A DNA stretch of 64,000 nucleotides from Gemmatimonadaceae bacterium. GTDB taxonomy: Bacteria > Gemmatimonadota > Gemmatimonadetes > Gemmatimonadales > Gemmatimonadaceae. The notes below the pieces were generated by a model. That model was not told the origin of the DNA. It saw only the letters and a list, made by a program, of their open reading frames with translations, and made no database searches. The DNA lies in the NCBI GenBank assembly GCA_035606695.1, contig DATNEW010000033.1, positions 1 through 64,000 of the forward strand. Direction: 5' to 3'. This document shows positions 16,059 through 25,933 of this stretch, piece by piece (the stretch's first letter is position 1; each line of letters begins with the position of its first letter). The position numbers and the translations under genes were made by a program.

Positions 16059-19000
16059 CGACCGCTTCGCGTACGCTGTCCCTGGACGCACCGGATGTGC
16101 CCGACGACCACGGCTCCGCCGAGCGGAGTCCCATCAAGGGCGAGATCTTTGGTGCGGCGCGGCTAGGTTCGCACGCGCGACGGTTGGCGCGCCGGCACAC
16201 GCTGGCACCTGTCGCGGCGACGCAATGGCTCCGTCGCCGAGACCGCGGGCCGCTGATCGCGCAGCTCGACGCCACCGAGCGCGCCTTGAACGCGGCGCGC
16301 GATACGCTCGCGGCCGCGTCGGCGAGTGGCGCCGACGTTGGACCGGCGGGCGCCTGGTTGCTCGACAACTTTTTCGTCGTGATGGAGCAACTGCCGGAGA
16401 TCCGCTCCATGCTCCCGGCCGGCTACTACCGCGAGTTGCCGAAGCTCGCGGGCGGCGGACCGCGCGCGGGCTATCCGCGGATCTACGACATCATCGTCGA
16501 GTTGATCACGCACACGGACGGCCGCCTCGATGACGCGAGCGTGTGCATGATTCTCACGGAATACCAACGCGTGAGCGCGCTCACCCTGGGAGAGCTGTGG
16601 GCGATTCCGGCGATGTTGCGCATTGGATACCTCGAGAACGTTCGGCGCATGGCGCTTCGCGCGTCGCGCGAGGTTGCCGACCGGGCGTCCGCCGATGCGT
16701 GGGTGTCGCGTCTCATTGCCGCGAGTCCGGTGGATGACGACGAGCTCGCGGCATTCGTGCATCGCGGTCCGCCATTGTCGGCCGCATTTCTCACGCGCTT
16801 CCTCCAGCAGATTCGCAGCCGGCGCGCCGACTTCATGCCGCTGCTCTGGCTCGAGCAGTGGCTCGCCGAAGACATCATGACGGTGGAAGACGCGGCGCAG
16901 CGCTCGGCACAAGAGCTCGCGCTCACGCAGCTCGTGATGGCGAACTCCATCGCCAGCCTCCGCCACGTCGCGAACATCGATTGGACGACGCTCGTCGAGG
17001 CCGTGAGCATCGTGGAGACGACACTGCGCGAGGATCCGGCGCAGGCGTACGCCCACATGACGCGCTCGACACGCGACCAATACCGGCACGCCGTCGAACG
17101 GATCGCCAAGGGCTCGGCGCTCGACGAACACCACGTCGCGGCCGAAGCCGTTCGTGCCGCACGGACCGCGGCGGACGCCGACGGGATCGACGCGCGTCGT
17201 GATCACGTTGGTCACTATTTGATCGGCGACGGGCGGCCCGCATTCGAGCGCGCGTGTGAATTTCGCGGCGGACACGCGGCGCGGTTTCGCGAGCTCATCC
17301 TCGCGCATCCGGCCGCGTCGTATTTCGGCGCGCTGTCAGTCGTTTTCGCCGCGACGCTTGGCGTGTTGCTCTCGCCGTTCCTGCTCGTCGCGGTGTCCGC
17401 CGACCGCGCGTTGTGGTTCGTGATCGCGGCCGCGTTCGCGTGCCTTCCGGCCGCGGACGCGGCCGTCGCGATCGTGCATCAGCTCGTGAACCTCGTCATC
17501 CCCGCATCCCGTCTTGCGCGTCTCGACTATGCGGACGGCGTTCCCGAGCGCCACCGCACGGTCGTCGTTGTGCCATTGCTCCTGGGAAGTCCCGAGGCGG
17601 TGACGCGTGCGCTCGATCACATCGAAGTGCAGTTCTTGGCCAATCGCGATCGCGAGGTGCGCTTCGCGCTACTGAGCGATTTCCTCGATGCGGCCACCGA
17701 GCACACCGCGGAGGATGCGGCGATCGTCGACGCCGCGGTCGCGGGCATTCGGGCGCTGAACGAAGCGTATCGCGGCGAACACGGCGAATCGTACGCGCCC
17801 TTCTACATCCTGCATCGCGCGCGAAAATGGAATGACGCCGACGGTGTGTGGATGGGCTGGGAGCGGAAGCGCGGCAAGCTCGTCGAGTTCAACGAATTCA
17901 TACGCGGCGCGGCGGCGCAAGCGTTCGCGGTCACCGAAGGCGATCTCGAATGGCTGCGCGATGCGCGCTACGTCATCACGCTCGATGCCGACACGATGCT
18001 TCCGCGATCCGCCGCGGCGGCACTGATCGGAACGATCGCGCACCCGCTGAACGGTGCCCTGTACGATGCGGCGCGCGGTCGCGTGGTTCGCGGTTATGGA
18101 ATTCTCCAGCCGCGCGTGAGCGTGTCGCTGCCGAGCGCGAGCGAGTCGCGATTCGCCGCGATCTACGCGGGCCACCCGGGTGTCGACCCGTACACGACCG
18201 CGGTGTCGGACGTCTACCAGGACCTCTTCGGCGAAGGCACGTTTACGGGAAAGGGCATCTACGACGTCGACATCGTTCGCCAGGCGACGGACGGCCGATT
18301 TCCCGAAAACAGTTTGCTCAGCCACGACTTGCTCGAGGGAACGTTCGCCCGCGCCGGACTGGTCACCGACATCGAAGTGTTCGACGACTACCCGTCGCGC
18401 TATCTCACATCGGCTCGCCGCGCGCATCGATGGATGCGCGGAGACTGGCAGTTACTGCGCTGGCTGACGACACGTGTGCCCGGTCATGCCGGCGCCAATC
18501 GCCATCCGCTGTCGGCACTCTCGCGCTGGAAGATCGCCGACAATCTGCGCCGCAGCACGACACCGGTCGCGGTGCTGATGTGGCTCGTTGGCGGATGGAC
18601 GATTCTTCCCGGAACATGGATGACGTGGACGGCGGCCGCCCTCGCCGCCTTCGCCACGCCGTGGATCACCCCGCTGGTGTTCGCGGCCGCGCGCCCGCCG
18701 CGCGATCAAGCTTGGCATCCGTACTACACGGCCATCGCCCGCGATGCGTCGCGCGCGCTCGAGCAGATCGTTTTGGCCGTCGTGCTGCTCCCCGACCAGG
18801 CGTTGTTGGCCGTCGACGCGATCGCGCGGACGTTGATTCGCGTGCGGTGGACGCGCCGTGACATGCTCGAGTGGCAAACGGCGTCGCACGCCGAACAAAC
18901 GACAGGACACGGTCGGCGATCGGTGTGGCGCCGCATGTGGCCGTCAGTGCTGCTCGGCGCGAGCATCATGGCGATCGTCGCGTGGCATGCGGGCGTCGCT

Positions 19001-22000
19001 CCAATGACGCGCGGCGTCATGTGGTGGTCCGTCGCGGCCGCAGGGACGATGCTGACACTCATATGGATGCTCGTACCGGAAGCGGTGCTGGCACTGAGCG
19101 CGCCGGTTCGGCGCCGCTCGCTCGTGCTCGACGGCGCGGAGCGAGCCTCGGCGCTGCGCTACGCACTCCATCATTGGCGCTACTTCGATCGCTTCGTCAC
19201 CGAGGAAACGCACTGGCTCGCGCCGGACAACTTCCAGGAGACGCCGAAGCCGCTCATCGCATCGCGGACGTCACCGACGAACATCGGTCTCCAACTGCTC
19301 GCCACCGCGTCGGCGGCGGATCTCGGATTTCTGACGCGCGGCGAGACGATCGATCGGCTCGAGCGCGCGTTGGACGCGATGGAGAAGATGCCGCGCATTC
19401 ACGGCCACTTCTACAATTGGTACGGCCTGTCCGATCTCGCGGTGCTCGATCCCCCGTATGTCTCAACGGTCGATTCGGGTAACCTCGCCGGGCACCTCAT
19501 CGCGCTCGCGCAGGGGTGTTTGGAGATGACGCTCGCGCCGATCGATGACGGTCGCGTCTGGGCGGCGATCGAAATCGAAGGCGGACCGCGCGAGAAAGTC
19601 AAAGGCACTTGGATCGGCGAACGGCTGCTCGCGTATCAGTCGGCCAACCTCGAGTTGCGCCGCCGAGCGGCGACGGTCGATTCGGACAGCGCCGCGGCCG
19701 TGCTTTGGGAGCGGCAGCGTCTGCAAGCGACGGCGGACGAGTTGTCGAGCCTCGATCTCGATCCCGAATGCGATGCGTCGGTTTCGCTTCGCGAGATCGC
19801 GGCGTCATCGTCGGCCGCGGCGGCGCTCGTCGCGCGACTCGAGGCGCTCGCCGCGCGATCGCGCGAGATGGCGACGGCCATGGATTTCCGTCTCGTGTAT
19901 GACGAACGCCGCCGGCTGTTCTCCATCGGCTACGACGCGCGCGCCGGAACGCGCGACGAGTCGTTGTACGATCTGCTCGCGTCGGAGTCGCGGCTCGCGA
20001 GCTTCATGGCGATCTCGAAGAACGACGTGCCGGTCGAACATTGGTTTCATCTTGGCCGATCGCTCAGCGTCGCCGACGGCGCGACGGCGCTCGTCTCGTG
20101 GAGCGGCACGATGTTCGAGTATCTCATGCCGCTGCTCGTGATGCCGGCGCGGCCCTTCTCGCTGCTCGATCAAACGTGCCATGCGGCGGTGCGCCGCCAG
20201 ATCGCCTATGGCGACGCGCGCGACGTCCCATGGGGGATCTCCGAGTCCGCGTACAATCTGCGCGATCGCCATGAGACGTATCAGTATCGCGCCTTCGGTG
20301 TGCCCGACCTCGCGCTCAAACGCGGGCTTGCTTCGGATCTCGTCGTCGCGCCGTACGCGACGGCATTGGGGCTGACCGTCGACGCCCACGCGGCGTTGCA
20401 CAATTTCTCTCGCCTCGAGCGCCGCGGAGCGCTTGGCCTCTACGGCTTTTACGACGCGCTCGACTACACGCGACACGACGAGGATGAGCGATTCGCCGTC
20501 GTCCGCACGCACATGGCCCATCATGTCGGCATGAGTCTCGTCGCGTTCGATAATGCGTTGAGCGTTGCTGCTCGTGAGCGTGAGGGCATCTGGCAGCGGC
20601 GGTTCATGGCCGATGCGGCGGTTCGCGCGACCGCCCTCCTGCTCGACGAGCGTATTCCGCGCCGGTACGTTCCGCGGCCGGCGCAGTCCAACGCCCCCGT
20701 GGCGACGCCGGCCGCCGCGTCGGCGACGCGAATCGCCGTGCACGAGGTCAACACGCCGCACACGCCAGATCCGCACGTGGCGCTGCTTGGCGGCAACGGG
20801 TACAGCGTGCTGCTCACGAACGCGGGAAGCGGCTACAGCAGAGCGAACGACATCGACGTGTTGCGCTGGCGCGCCGACGGTACGCGTGACGACACCGGGC
20901 AGTGGATCTACATCAAGGATCTCACTGCGGCGACGCTGTGGTCCGCCGGATACCAGCCGACCTGCGCCCAGCCGTCGTCCTACCGCGCCTCCTTCGCCGC
21001 CGATCGCGTCGTGTTCGAGCGGCGCGACGGAGCGGTGGAAACGCATACGGAGATCGTCGTTGTCGCCAGCGAGCAGGCCGAAGTGCGCCGCGTGACGCTC
21101 GTCAACCGCTCGCGTGCCACCCGCGAGCTGGAGCTGACGAGCTATGGCGAAGTCGTCCTCTGTCCCGCAAACGCGGATCGCGCTCACCCGGCGTTCCAGA
21201 AGCTGTTCGTGGAGACGGAACGGGCGCAGGACGGTGCGCTGCTCGCGAGCCGCCGCCCGCGCTCCGCCGACGAAGCGTGGCCGTGGTGCGTGCACGTGGT
21301 CGCGGCGGGTCCGGAACTGATCGGCGACATTACCTGCGAAACCGATCGCGCACGCTTCCTCGGCCGCGGGAGAACGGCTCGTGCGCCACTCGCGCTCGAT
21401 CGCGATGGCGCGTTGTCCGGAACCGTCGGCGCCGTGCTGGACCCGGTCGTCGCGCTGCGCGTCCGCGTTCGAGTCGAGCCGGGCCGCTCCGCGGTGATCG
21501 CGTTCACGACGGCGGTGGCCTCGACGCGAGAGGCGGCGCTTCAACTCGCCGATCGGTATCGCGACAGCGCCGCCGGCGATCGTGCCCTGAGCTTGGCGCG
21601 CACGGAAGCCGAAGTCGAGCTGCGCGATCTCGACATCGCGCCGGCCGACGTCGCGCTCTTTCAGGAGCTCGCCGGGGCCCTGATCTATCCGCACGAGGCG
21701 CTCCGCGCGCCCGCCGCCGAACGCGCGCTCGTGACGTCCGGGCAGGCCGCCCTCTGGGCGCAGGGGATCTCCGGCGACTGGCCCATCGTGCTCGCGACGA
21801 TCCGCACGCCGGCTGGATTGGCGAGCGTACGCCAGCTCCTCGTGGCCCACCGGTATTGGCGCATGAAGGGCATTCGGTCGGATCTCGTTATTCTGAACAC
21901 GAAGGCGCATTCCTACGCGCAGGAGCTGCACGATCAGCTGATGACCGTCGCGATGTCGTCGAGCGAAGGCGGTGTGCTCGAGCAACCAGGGGGCGTGTTC

Positions 22001-24637
22001 GTTCGCCGCGCCGATCACCTGTCCGCCGACGAGACCGCGCTGCTGCGCTCCGTGGCGCGCATTCACGTCGCATGCGACGGCGTCGGGCTCGGTGAGATCG
22101 TGGCCGCCAATCTCCTGAGCCACGCCACGCGCGCGCCCGCCGAACCCAGGACGAACAAAGACGACGAGCCGCCGCGGCCCGCGCTCGCCGTCGATGCGCG
22201 CGCGGTTGCTCTGCCCGCGAACGGGTATGGTGGTCTGACCGCGGCTGGTGATTACGCGGTCGATGTGGCGGGCGAGCGCGTGCCGCCGGCGCCGTGGTCG
22301 AACGTCATCGCGAATCCGGCCATCGGGTTTTGCGTCACCGAACGCGGCGGCGGTTTTTCGTGGGCCGAGAACAGCTACTTCTTTCGGCTGACGCCGTGGT
22401 CGAATGATCCCATCTCGGACCCGTGCGGTGAAGTCATCTACCTGCGCGACACCGAGACGGGGGAAACGTGGTCGCCGACACCGGGGCCGAACGCCGCCGC
22501 CGGCCGCGCGTCGCAGTCGCCGCGCTACGAGGTGACGCACGCGCCCGGCGTGACGCGGTTCTCGCACACGCGCGGAAACATCGCGACCGAGCTCACGCTC
22601 GGCGTGCCGCGCGCCGACGCGGTAAAGATCTCACATTTACGAATTGTGAATCGCGGCCCGACCTCGCGGCATCTGTCCCTGACGAGCTACGTCGAATGGG
22701 TGCTCGGCGCGGAACGCGAGCATACGCGACATCAGCTGCATACGCGATACGACGCGGCCTCGGGCGCCGTGCTCGCGCAGAACTGCTTCGCGCCCGACTT
22801 CGCGAATCGCACGGCGTTCTCCTGGATCAGCGAACGCGTCACGAGTCACACGGCGCGGCGCGATCACTTCATCGGGCGGACCGGCGACCTGGTGTCGCCC
22901 GCTGGGCTGCGGGCGCCGCAGCTCTCTGGCGCGAGCGGCGCCGGCTACGATCCGTGCGCGGCGCTGCGGTGCGCGATCACCCTGGCGCCGAACGAGACGC
23001 GCGATGTCGTCGTGCTGCTCGGCGTCGCGGAAACTGATGCCGCGGCCCGCGAGCTGATCGAGCGATACACGTCGCCCGAGGCCGCCGCCGCCGCCGTTCA
23101 CACTGCCGCCGACGCGTGGAACGACCGGCTGTCGGTCATCACCGCGCGAACACCCGACGCCGACTTCGACGCCCTCGTCAATCGCTGGTCCTTGTATCAA
23201 GCACTCTCCTGTCGCATGTGGGCGCGATCGGCGTTCTATCAATCGAGTGGAGCGTACGGCTTTCGCGACCAGCTCCAGGATTCGATGGCGTTCGTGTACG
23301 CCGAACCTGCGATCGCTCGCGCCCATCTGCTGCGCGCCGCAAGCCGCCAGTTCGTCGAGGGGGACGTGCAGCACTGGTGGCATGAGCCGTCCGGACGCGG
23401 CGTGCGAACGCGGTTCTCCGACGATCTCGCCTGGTTGCCGTTCGTCGCCGCGCACTACGTGCGCGTCACGGGCGACAGCGGCGTCTTGGACGAACGCGTC
23501 GCGTATCTGGAGATGCGTGAGCTCGTCCCCGGCGAGCAGGAAGCGTATGATCTCCCCACCGTGAGCGCGCACACCGGATCGCTGTACGAACACTGCGTAC
23601 GTGCGATCGACCGCGCCTGCACGGTGGGCGATCACGGATTGCCGCTCATCGGCGCGGGGGATTGGAACGACGGCATGAATCGCGTCGGCGTGGGAGGGAA
23701 GGGCGAGAGCGTGTGGCTGGCGTGGTTCCTCGCGACGACGCTGCGTGAGTTCTCGGCACACGCCGAGGGGCGCAGCGACGTCGATGCCGCGACGCGGTGG
23801 CGCGCGCGCGCCGATGACTACGCCGCCGCGGCCGAGCGCAGCGCGTGGGACGGCGCGTGGTATCGCCGCGCGTTCTACGACGACGGTACAGCGCTCGGCA
23901 CGGCCGCGAACGACGAATGCCGCATCGACGCCATCGCGCAGAGCTGGGCCGTGTTGTCCGGCGCCGCGGATCCGGAGCGCGCTCGCGCCGCCATGCAATC
24001 CGTGAACGAGCACTTGATTCGCGACGACACCGGCCTCGTCCTGTTGCTTGCCCCGCCGTTCGATCGGTCGCCGCGCGATCCGGGGTACATCAAGGGATAT
24101 CTGCCGGGCATACGCGAGAACGGGGCTCAGTATACGCACGCGGCGTTCTGGACCGTGCTCGCGTTCGCGCGGCTCGGCGACGGTGACCGTGCGGTGGCGC
24201 TTATGAGAATGCTCAATCCGCTGGCGCGCACGCGGACGCCGGAGGATGCGCGCCGCTACGCGACGGAGCCGTACGTCATCGCCGGCGACGTGTATGCGGC
24301 GTCCGGCCACGAAGGCCGCGGCGGATGGTCGTGGTACACCGGTGCGGCAAGCTGGAGCTACCGCGTCGCGCTGGAAGGGATCCTCGGCTTCGAGAAGCGC
24401 GGCGCACAACTCAGGTTCGACCCGTGCATTCCCGCGGTGTGGCCGGGCTTCGAGGTCGACTATCGGTTTGGCGGCAGCCTCTACGCCGTCAGCGTGAAGA
24501 ATTCAACGAGCGCATCACGCGGCATTCTGTCGATGACCGTGGACGGCACGGCGGTGACCGACGGGTGGATCAGTCTGGTCGACGACGGCGTGCGCCACTC
24601 CGTGGTCATCCTGCTTGGCGCCGACCGAGCGCCGTAG
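16055..24637 (+). CDS. ndvB: Cyclic beta-1,2-glucan synthase (NdvB/ChvB type, GT84-GH94)
   Basis: At 2860 aa it has the full length of this family (about 2800-2900). Order: helical N-terminus with LDNFFVVMEQLPEIRSMLP; membrane helices near 430-480; GT84 glycosyltransferase with DADTMLP (D644, D646) and RRAHRWMRGDWQLLRW; more membrane helices to about 1020; Glycoamylase-like region; and C-terminal GH94-type phosphorylase domains with GAGDWNDGMN (D2536, D2539) as catalytic loop. It initiates on protein, elongates, trims and cyclises beta-1,2-glucan at the inner membrane; the product acts in the periplasm. Translation starts at GTG 16055, coupled to the upstream small gene. Confidence 0.95.
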   Translation: MTTASRTLSLDAPDVPDDHGSAERSPIKGEIFGAARLGSHARRLARRHTLAPVAATQWLRRRDRGPLIAQLDATERALNAARDTLAAASASGADVGPAGAWLLDNFFVVMEQLPEIRSMLPAGYYRELPKLAGGGPRAGYPRIYDIIVELITHTDGRLDDASVCMILTEYQRVSALTLGELWAIPAMLRIGYLENVRRMALRASREVADRASADAWVSRLIAASPVDDDELAAFVHRGPPLSAAFLTRFLQQIRSRRADFMPLLWLEQWLAEDIMTVEDAAQRSAQELALTQLVMANSIASLRHVANIDWTTLVEAVSIVETTLREDPAQAYAHMTRSTRDQYRHAVERIAKGSALDEHHVAAEAVRAARTAADADGIDARRDHVGHYLIGDGRPAFERACEFRGGHAARFRELILAHPAASYFGALSVVFAATLGVLLSPFLLVAVSADRALWFVIAAAFACLPAADAAVAIVHQLVNLVIPASRLARLDYADGVPERHRTVVVVPLLLGSPEAVTRALDHIEVQFLANRDREVRFALLSDFLDAATEHTAEDAAIVDAAVAGIRALNEAYRGEHGESYAPFYILHRARKWNDADGVWMGWERKRGKLVEFNEFIRGAAAQAFAVTEGDLEWLRDARYVITLDADTMLPRSAAAALIGTIAHPLNGALYDAARGRVVRGYGILQPRVSVSLPSASESRFAAIYAGHPGVDPYTTAVSDVYQDLFGEGTFTGKGIYDVDIVRQATDGRFPENSLLSHDLLEGTFARAGLVTDIEVFDDYPSRYLTSARRAHRWMRGDWQLLRWLTTRVPGHAGANRHPLSALSRWKIADNLRRSTTPVAVLMWLVGGWTILPGTWMTWTAAALAAFATPWITPLVFAAARPPRDQAWHPYYTAIARDASRALEQIVLAVVLLPDQALLAVDAIARTLIRVRWTRRDMLEWQTASHAEQTTGHGRRSVWRRMWPSVLLGASIMAIVAWHAGVAPMTRGVMWWSVAAAGTMLTLIWMLVPEAVLALSAPVRRRSLVLDGAERASALRYALHHWRYFDRFVTEETHWLAPDNFQETPKPLIASRTSPTNIGLQLLATASAADLGFLTRGETIDRLERALDAMEKMPRIHGHFYNWYGLSDLAVLDPPYVSTVDSGNLAGHLIALAQGCLEMTLAPIDDGRVWAAIEIEGGPREKVKGTWIGERLLAYQSANLELRRRAATVDSDSAAAVLWERQRLQATADELSSLDLDPECDASVSLREIAASSSAAAALVARLEALAARSREMATAMDFRLVYDERRRLFSIGYDARAGTRDESLYDLLASESRLASFMAISKNDVPVEHWFHLGRSLSVADGATALVSWSGTMFEYLMPLLVMPARPFSLLDQTCHAAVRRQIAYGDARDVPWGISESAYNLRDRHETYQYRAFGVPDLALKRGLASDLVVAPYATALGLTVDAHAALHNFSRLERRGALGLYGFYDALDYTRHDEDERFAVVRTHMAHHVGMSLVAFDNALSVAAREREGIWQRRFMADAAVRATALLLDERIPRRYVPRPAQSNAPVATPAAASATRIAVHEVNTPHTPDPHVALLGGNGYSVLLTNAGSGYSRANDIDVLRWRADGTRDDTGQWIYIKDLTAATLWSAGYQPTCAQPSSYRASFAADRVVFERRDGAVETHTEIVVVASEQAEVRRVTLVNRSRATRELELTSYGEVVLCPANADRAHPAFQKLFVETERAQDGALLASRRPRSADEAWPWCVHVVAAGPELIGDITCETDRARFLGRGRTARAPLALDRDGALSGTVGAVLDPVVALRVRVRVEPGRSAVIAFTTAVASTREAALQLADRYRDSAAGDRALSLARTEAEVELRDLDIAPADVALFQELAGALIYPHEALRAPAAERALVTSGQAALWAQGISGDWPIVLATIRTPAGLASVRQLLVAHRYWRMKGIRSDLVILNTKAHSYAQELHDQLMTVAMSSSEGGVLEQPGGVFVRRADHLSADETALLRSVARIHVACDGVGLGEIVAANLLSHATRAPAEPRTNKDDEPPRPALAVDARAVALPANGYGGLTAAGDYAVDVAGERVPPAPWSNVIANPAIGFCVTERGGGFSWAENSYFFRLTPWSNDPISDPCGEVIYLRDTETGETWSPTPGPNAAAGRASQSPRYEVTHAPGVTRFSHTRGNIATELTLGVPRADAVKISHLRIVNRGPTSRHLSLTSYVEWVLGAEREHTRHQLHTRYDAASGAVLAQNCFAPDFANRTAFSWISERVTSHTARRDHFIGRTGDLVSPAGLRAPQLSGASGAGYDPCAALRCAITLAPNETRDVVVLLGVAETDAAARELIERYTSPEAAAAAVHTAADAWNDRLSVITARTPDADFDALVNRWSLYQALSCRMWARSAFYQSSGAYGFRDQLQDSMAFVYAEPAIARAHLLRAASRQFVEGDVQHWWHEPSGRGVRTRFSDDLAWLPFVAAHYVRVTGDSGVLDERVAYLEMRELVPGEQEAYDLPTVSAHTGSLYEHCVRAIDRACTVGDHGLPLIGAGDWNDGMNRVGVGGKGESVWLAWFLATTLREFSAHAEGRSDVDAATRWRARADDYAAAAERSAWDGAWYRRAFYDDGTALGTAANDECRIDAIAQSWAVLSGAADPERARAAMQSVNEHLIRDDTGLVLLLAPPFDRSPRDPGYIKGYLPGIRENGAQYTHAAFWTVLAFARLGDGDRAVALMRMLNPLARTRTPEDARRYATEPYVIAGDVYAASGHEGRGGWSWYTGAASWSYRVALEGILGFEKRGAQLRFDPCIPAVWPGFEVDYRFGGSLYAVSVKNSTSASRGILSMTVDGTAVTDGWISLVDDGVRHSVVILLGADRAP

Positions 24638-24791
24638 TCGAGCGGCAAGCCGCGCCAGCGATTAGATTACCATGTAGCTGGTGAGCAGCCTCCGGCGGCT
24701 CCCTTTCGGCGCTCCCTGTCGCGCTTCGTGCGCGCGGTACGCCTCGAGCCATTTTCTGGCCAGCGTCTTCGCGTCCAGTCAGGGAGGCTCG

Positions 24792-25130
24792 ATGAGTCGG
24801 TCTCGAACCCCGCGCGTCGAACCGCGCACGCTCGCGCAGCTCGAGGACACGCAGGATCTCGAGGCGGTCATCTGCGCGGCGCTCGCGGCCCGGCCGATCG
24901 ACGAATCGATGCTGCGCCGAGGCGTCTGGACGTACGTCCGGGAGGAGCATCACGCCGGAACGTCGCCCGGGCGCGTCATCTTCGCGCTCACGGAGCTGAT
25001 CGAGAAGTCGATGGCGAAGGCGACGTCGAAGATGGAGCAACAGGCCGTCATGCGCCGCGTCATCCTGTGGTGCGTCGAAGCCTACTTCGGACATCTCGGG
25101 GATCGGATGGATGGACGCGCCCGTGTCTAG
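24792..25130 (+). CDS. Small conserved protein, paralogue of the gene at 8344
   Basis: ATG 24792 has AGGGAGG upstream. The 112-aa product shares GVWTYV, AGTSPGRVIFALTELIE and VILWCVEAYFGHLG with the gene at 8344. It is predicted helical and soluble; family and role are unknown. In the leader, AGCCTCC (24687-24693) is complementary to the ribosome-binding GGAGGCT (24783-24789), so a stem could hide the start. It follows the glucan synthase by 154 bp, perhaps as a separate transcript. Confidence 0.78.
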   Translation: MSRSRTPRVEPRTLAQLEDTQDLEAVICAALAARPIDESMLRRGVWTYVREEHHAGTSPGRVIFALTELIEKSMAKATSKMEQQAVMRRVILWCVEAYFGHLGDRMDGRARV

Positions 25131-25138
25131 CTAGCGGC

Positions 25139-25327
25139 GTGATCCTGATCGTCGAGCGGGACCGGCGGGTTCGAGCGCTGCAATCATTCTTCTTGAACAG
25201 GACGATCGACGGACTGACCCTGTGCCGGCTCGTGCGGAGCGACCCGGCACTCGATGACGTTCCGGTCATCGTCTTCAGCATCCTCGCCGCGGCGATCCGC
25301 GCGAAGGACGCCGGCCCCGACCCGTGA
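25139..25327 (+). pseudogene. Response-regulator remnant with internal deletion
   Basis: From GTG 25139 the frame gives VILIVERDRRVRALQSFF, then jumps to DGLTLCRLVRSDPALDDVPV and ends at AIRAKDAGPDP. Alignment by eye with the intact regulator at 40149 shows that about 33 residues containing the phospho-acceptor site are missing and the C-terminal third is cut off. It is 8 bp behind the preceding gene. It is a decayed copy of the locus B regulator type. Confidence 0.8.
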
Positions 25328-25552
25328 TCCACTGTCGCTCGGCGATTTGTCGCCGGTTCGATCGGCGCAAACGCATGACGATGCGCGATTTAGAGTTCTC
25401 GCATTCCTCGTGAGCATGCGAGGATCTCGCGAGGTCGGACCGACGACGTCCAAATGCGTTGTCCGGGCTTCCGGGGCCAGTGCCGGCGCGCGTCAGGCAA
25501 ACCTTCGCCGATCGGTTCGACCCACCGGGGAACGCGACGACTGCAATGTCAC

Positions 25553-25591
25553 TTGACACGCACGGCGGACCGTAACATAGCCTATCTATGT
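25553..25591 (+). promoter_or_regulatory. PadR-type operator with TTGACA box
   Basis: TTGACA at 25553-25558 is followed by the palindrome ACATAG-CCTAT-CTATGT (25575-25591), which occupies the expected -10 position. It lies just before the PadR gene, so autoregulation is likely. The remaining 25328-25552 shows no gene. Confidence 0.65.
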
Positions 25592-25636
25592 CATGACGCG
25601 CCCGCGCCACGAAATCCCGCCCCAGGAACACTGGAC

Positions 25637-25930
25637 ATGCTGATTCTCGGCACGCTCACACGCGGTGATGCCCTACACGGAGTCGAGATCGCTGGGGCCG
25701 TTCAGCGGGCCTCCCCGGACGTGCTGCCTGTCGAGGACGGTTCGTTGTATCCGGCACTTCAGCGAATGCTCATCAAAGGTTGGATTCGCGGGACATGGGG
25801 CCGCACGGCGGACAGCCGCCGCGCCCGGCCCTCCCGACTCAGGCCCGCCGGGCGGCGGCAGTTCAACCGCAAGGTCGTGGACTACACGACTGTCTCAGCC
25901 GCCATCGTCCGCATCCTCCGCCCCGCTTGA
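25637..25930 (+). CDS. PadR-family transcriptional regulator (N-terminus displaced)
   Basis: From ATG 25637 (AGGAA upstream) the 97-aa protein has the PadR winged helix: MLILGTLTRGDALHGVEIAG, then EDGSLYPALQRMLIKGWI as recognition helix and RLRPAGRRQFNRKVVDY. Family members normally start about ten residues earlier with an RPRHxIPPGTLDML-like leader. That leader is present from ATG 25593 (MTRPRHEIPPQ) but in another frame, so a frameshift has separated it. The short form may still work. It is 3 bp before an ADOP permease, the usual pairing. Confidence 0.75.
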   Translation: MLILGTLTRGDALHGVEIAGAVQRASPDVLPVEDGSLYPALQRMLIKGWIRGTWGRTADSRRARPSRLRPAGRRQFNRKVVDYTTVSAAIVRILRPA

Positions 25931-25933
25931 CCG

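Noticed and set aside
19805-24409. Long minus-strand open frames of 920 and 590 codons
   Set aside because: They lie antisense to the glucan synthase gene, are extremely Arg-rich, and follow from high GC codon use; no domain is visible.
24728-25138. Start of the 199-codon frame upstream of the regulator remnant
   Set aside because: Runs in another frame through the intact 112-aa gene; only the part from 25139 resembles a receiver.
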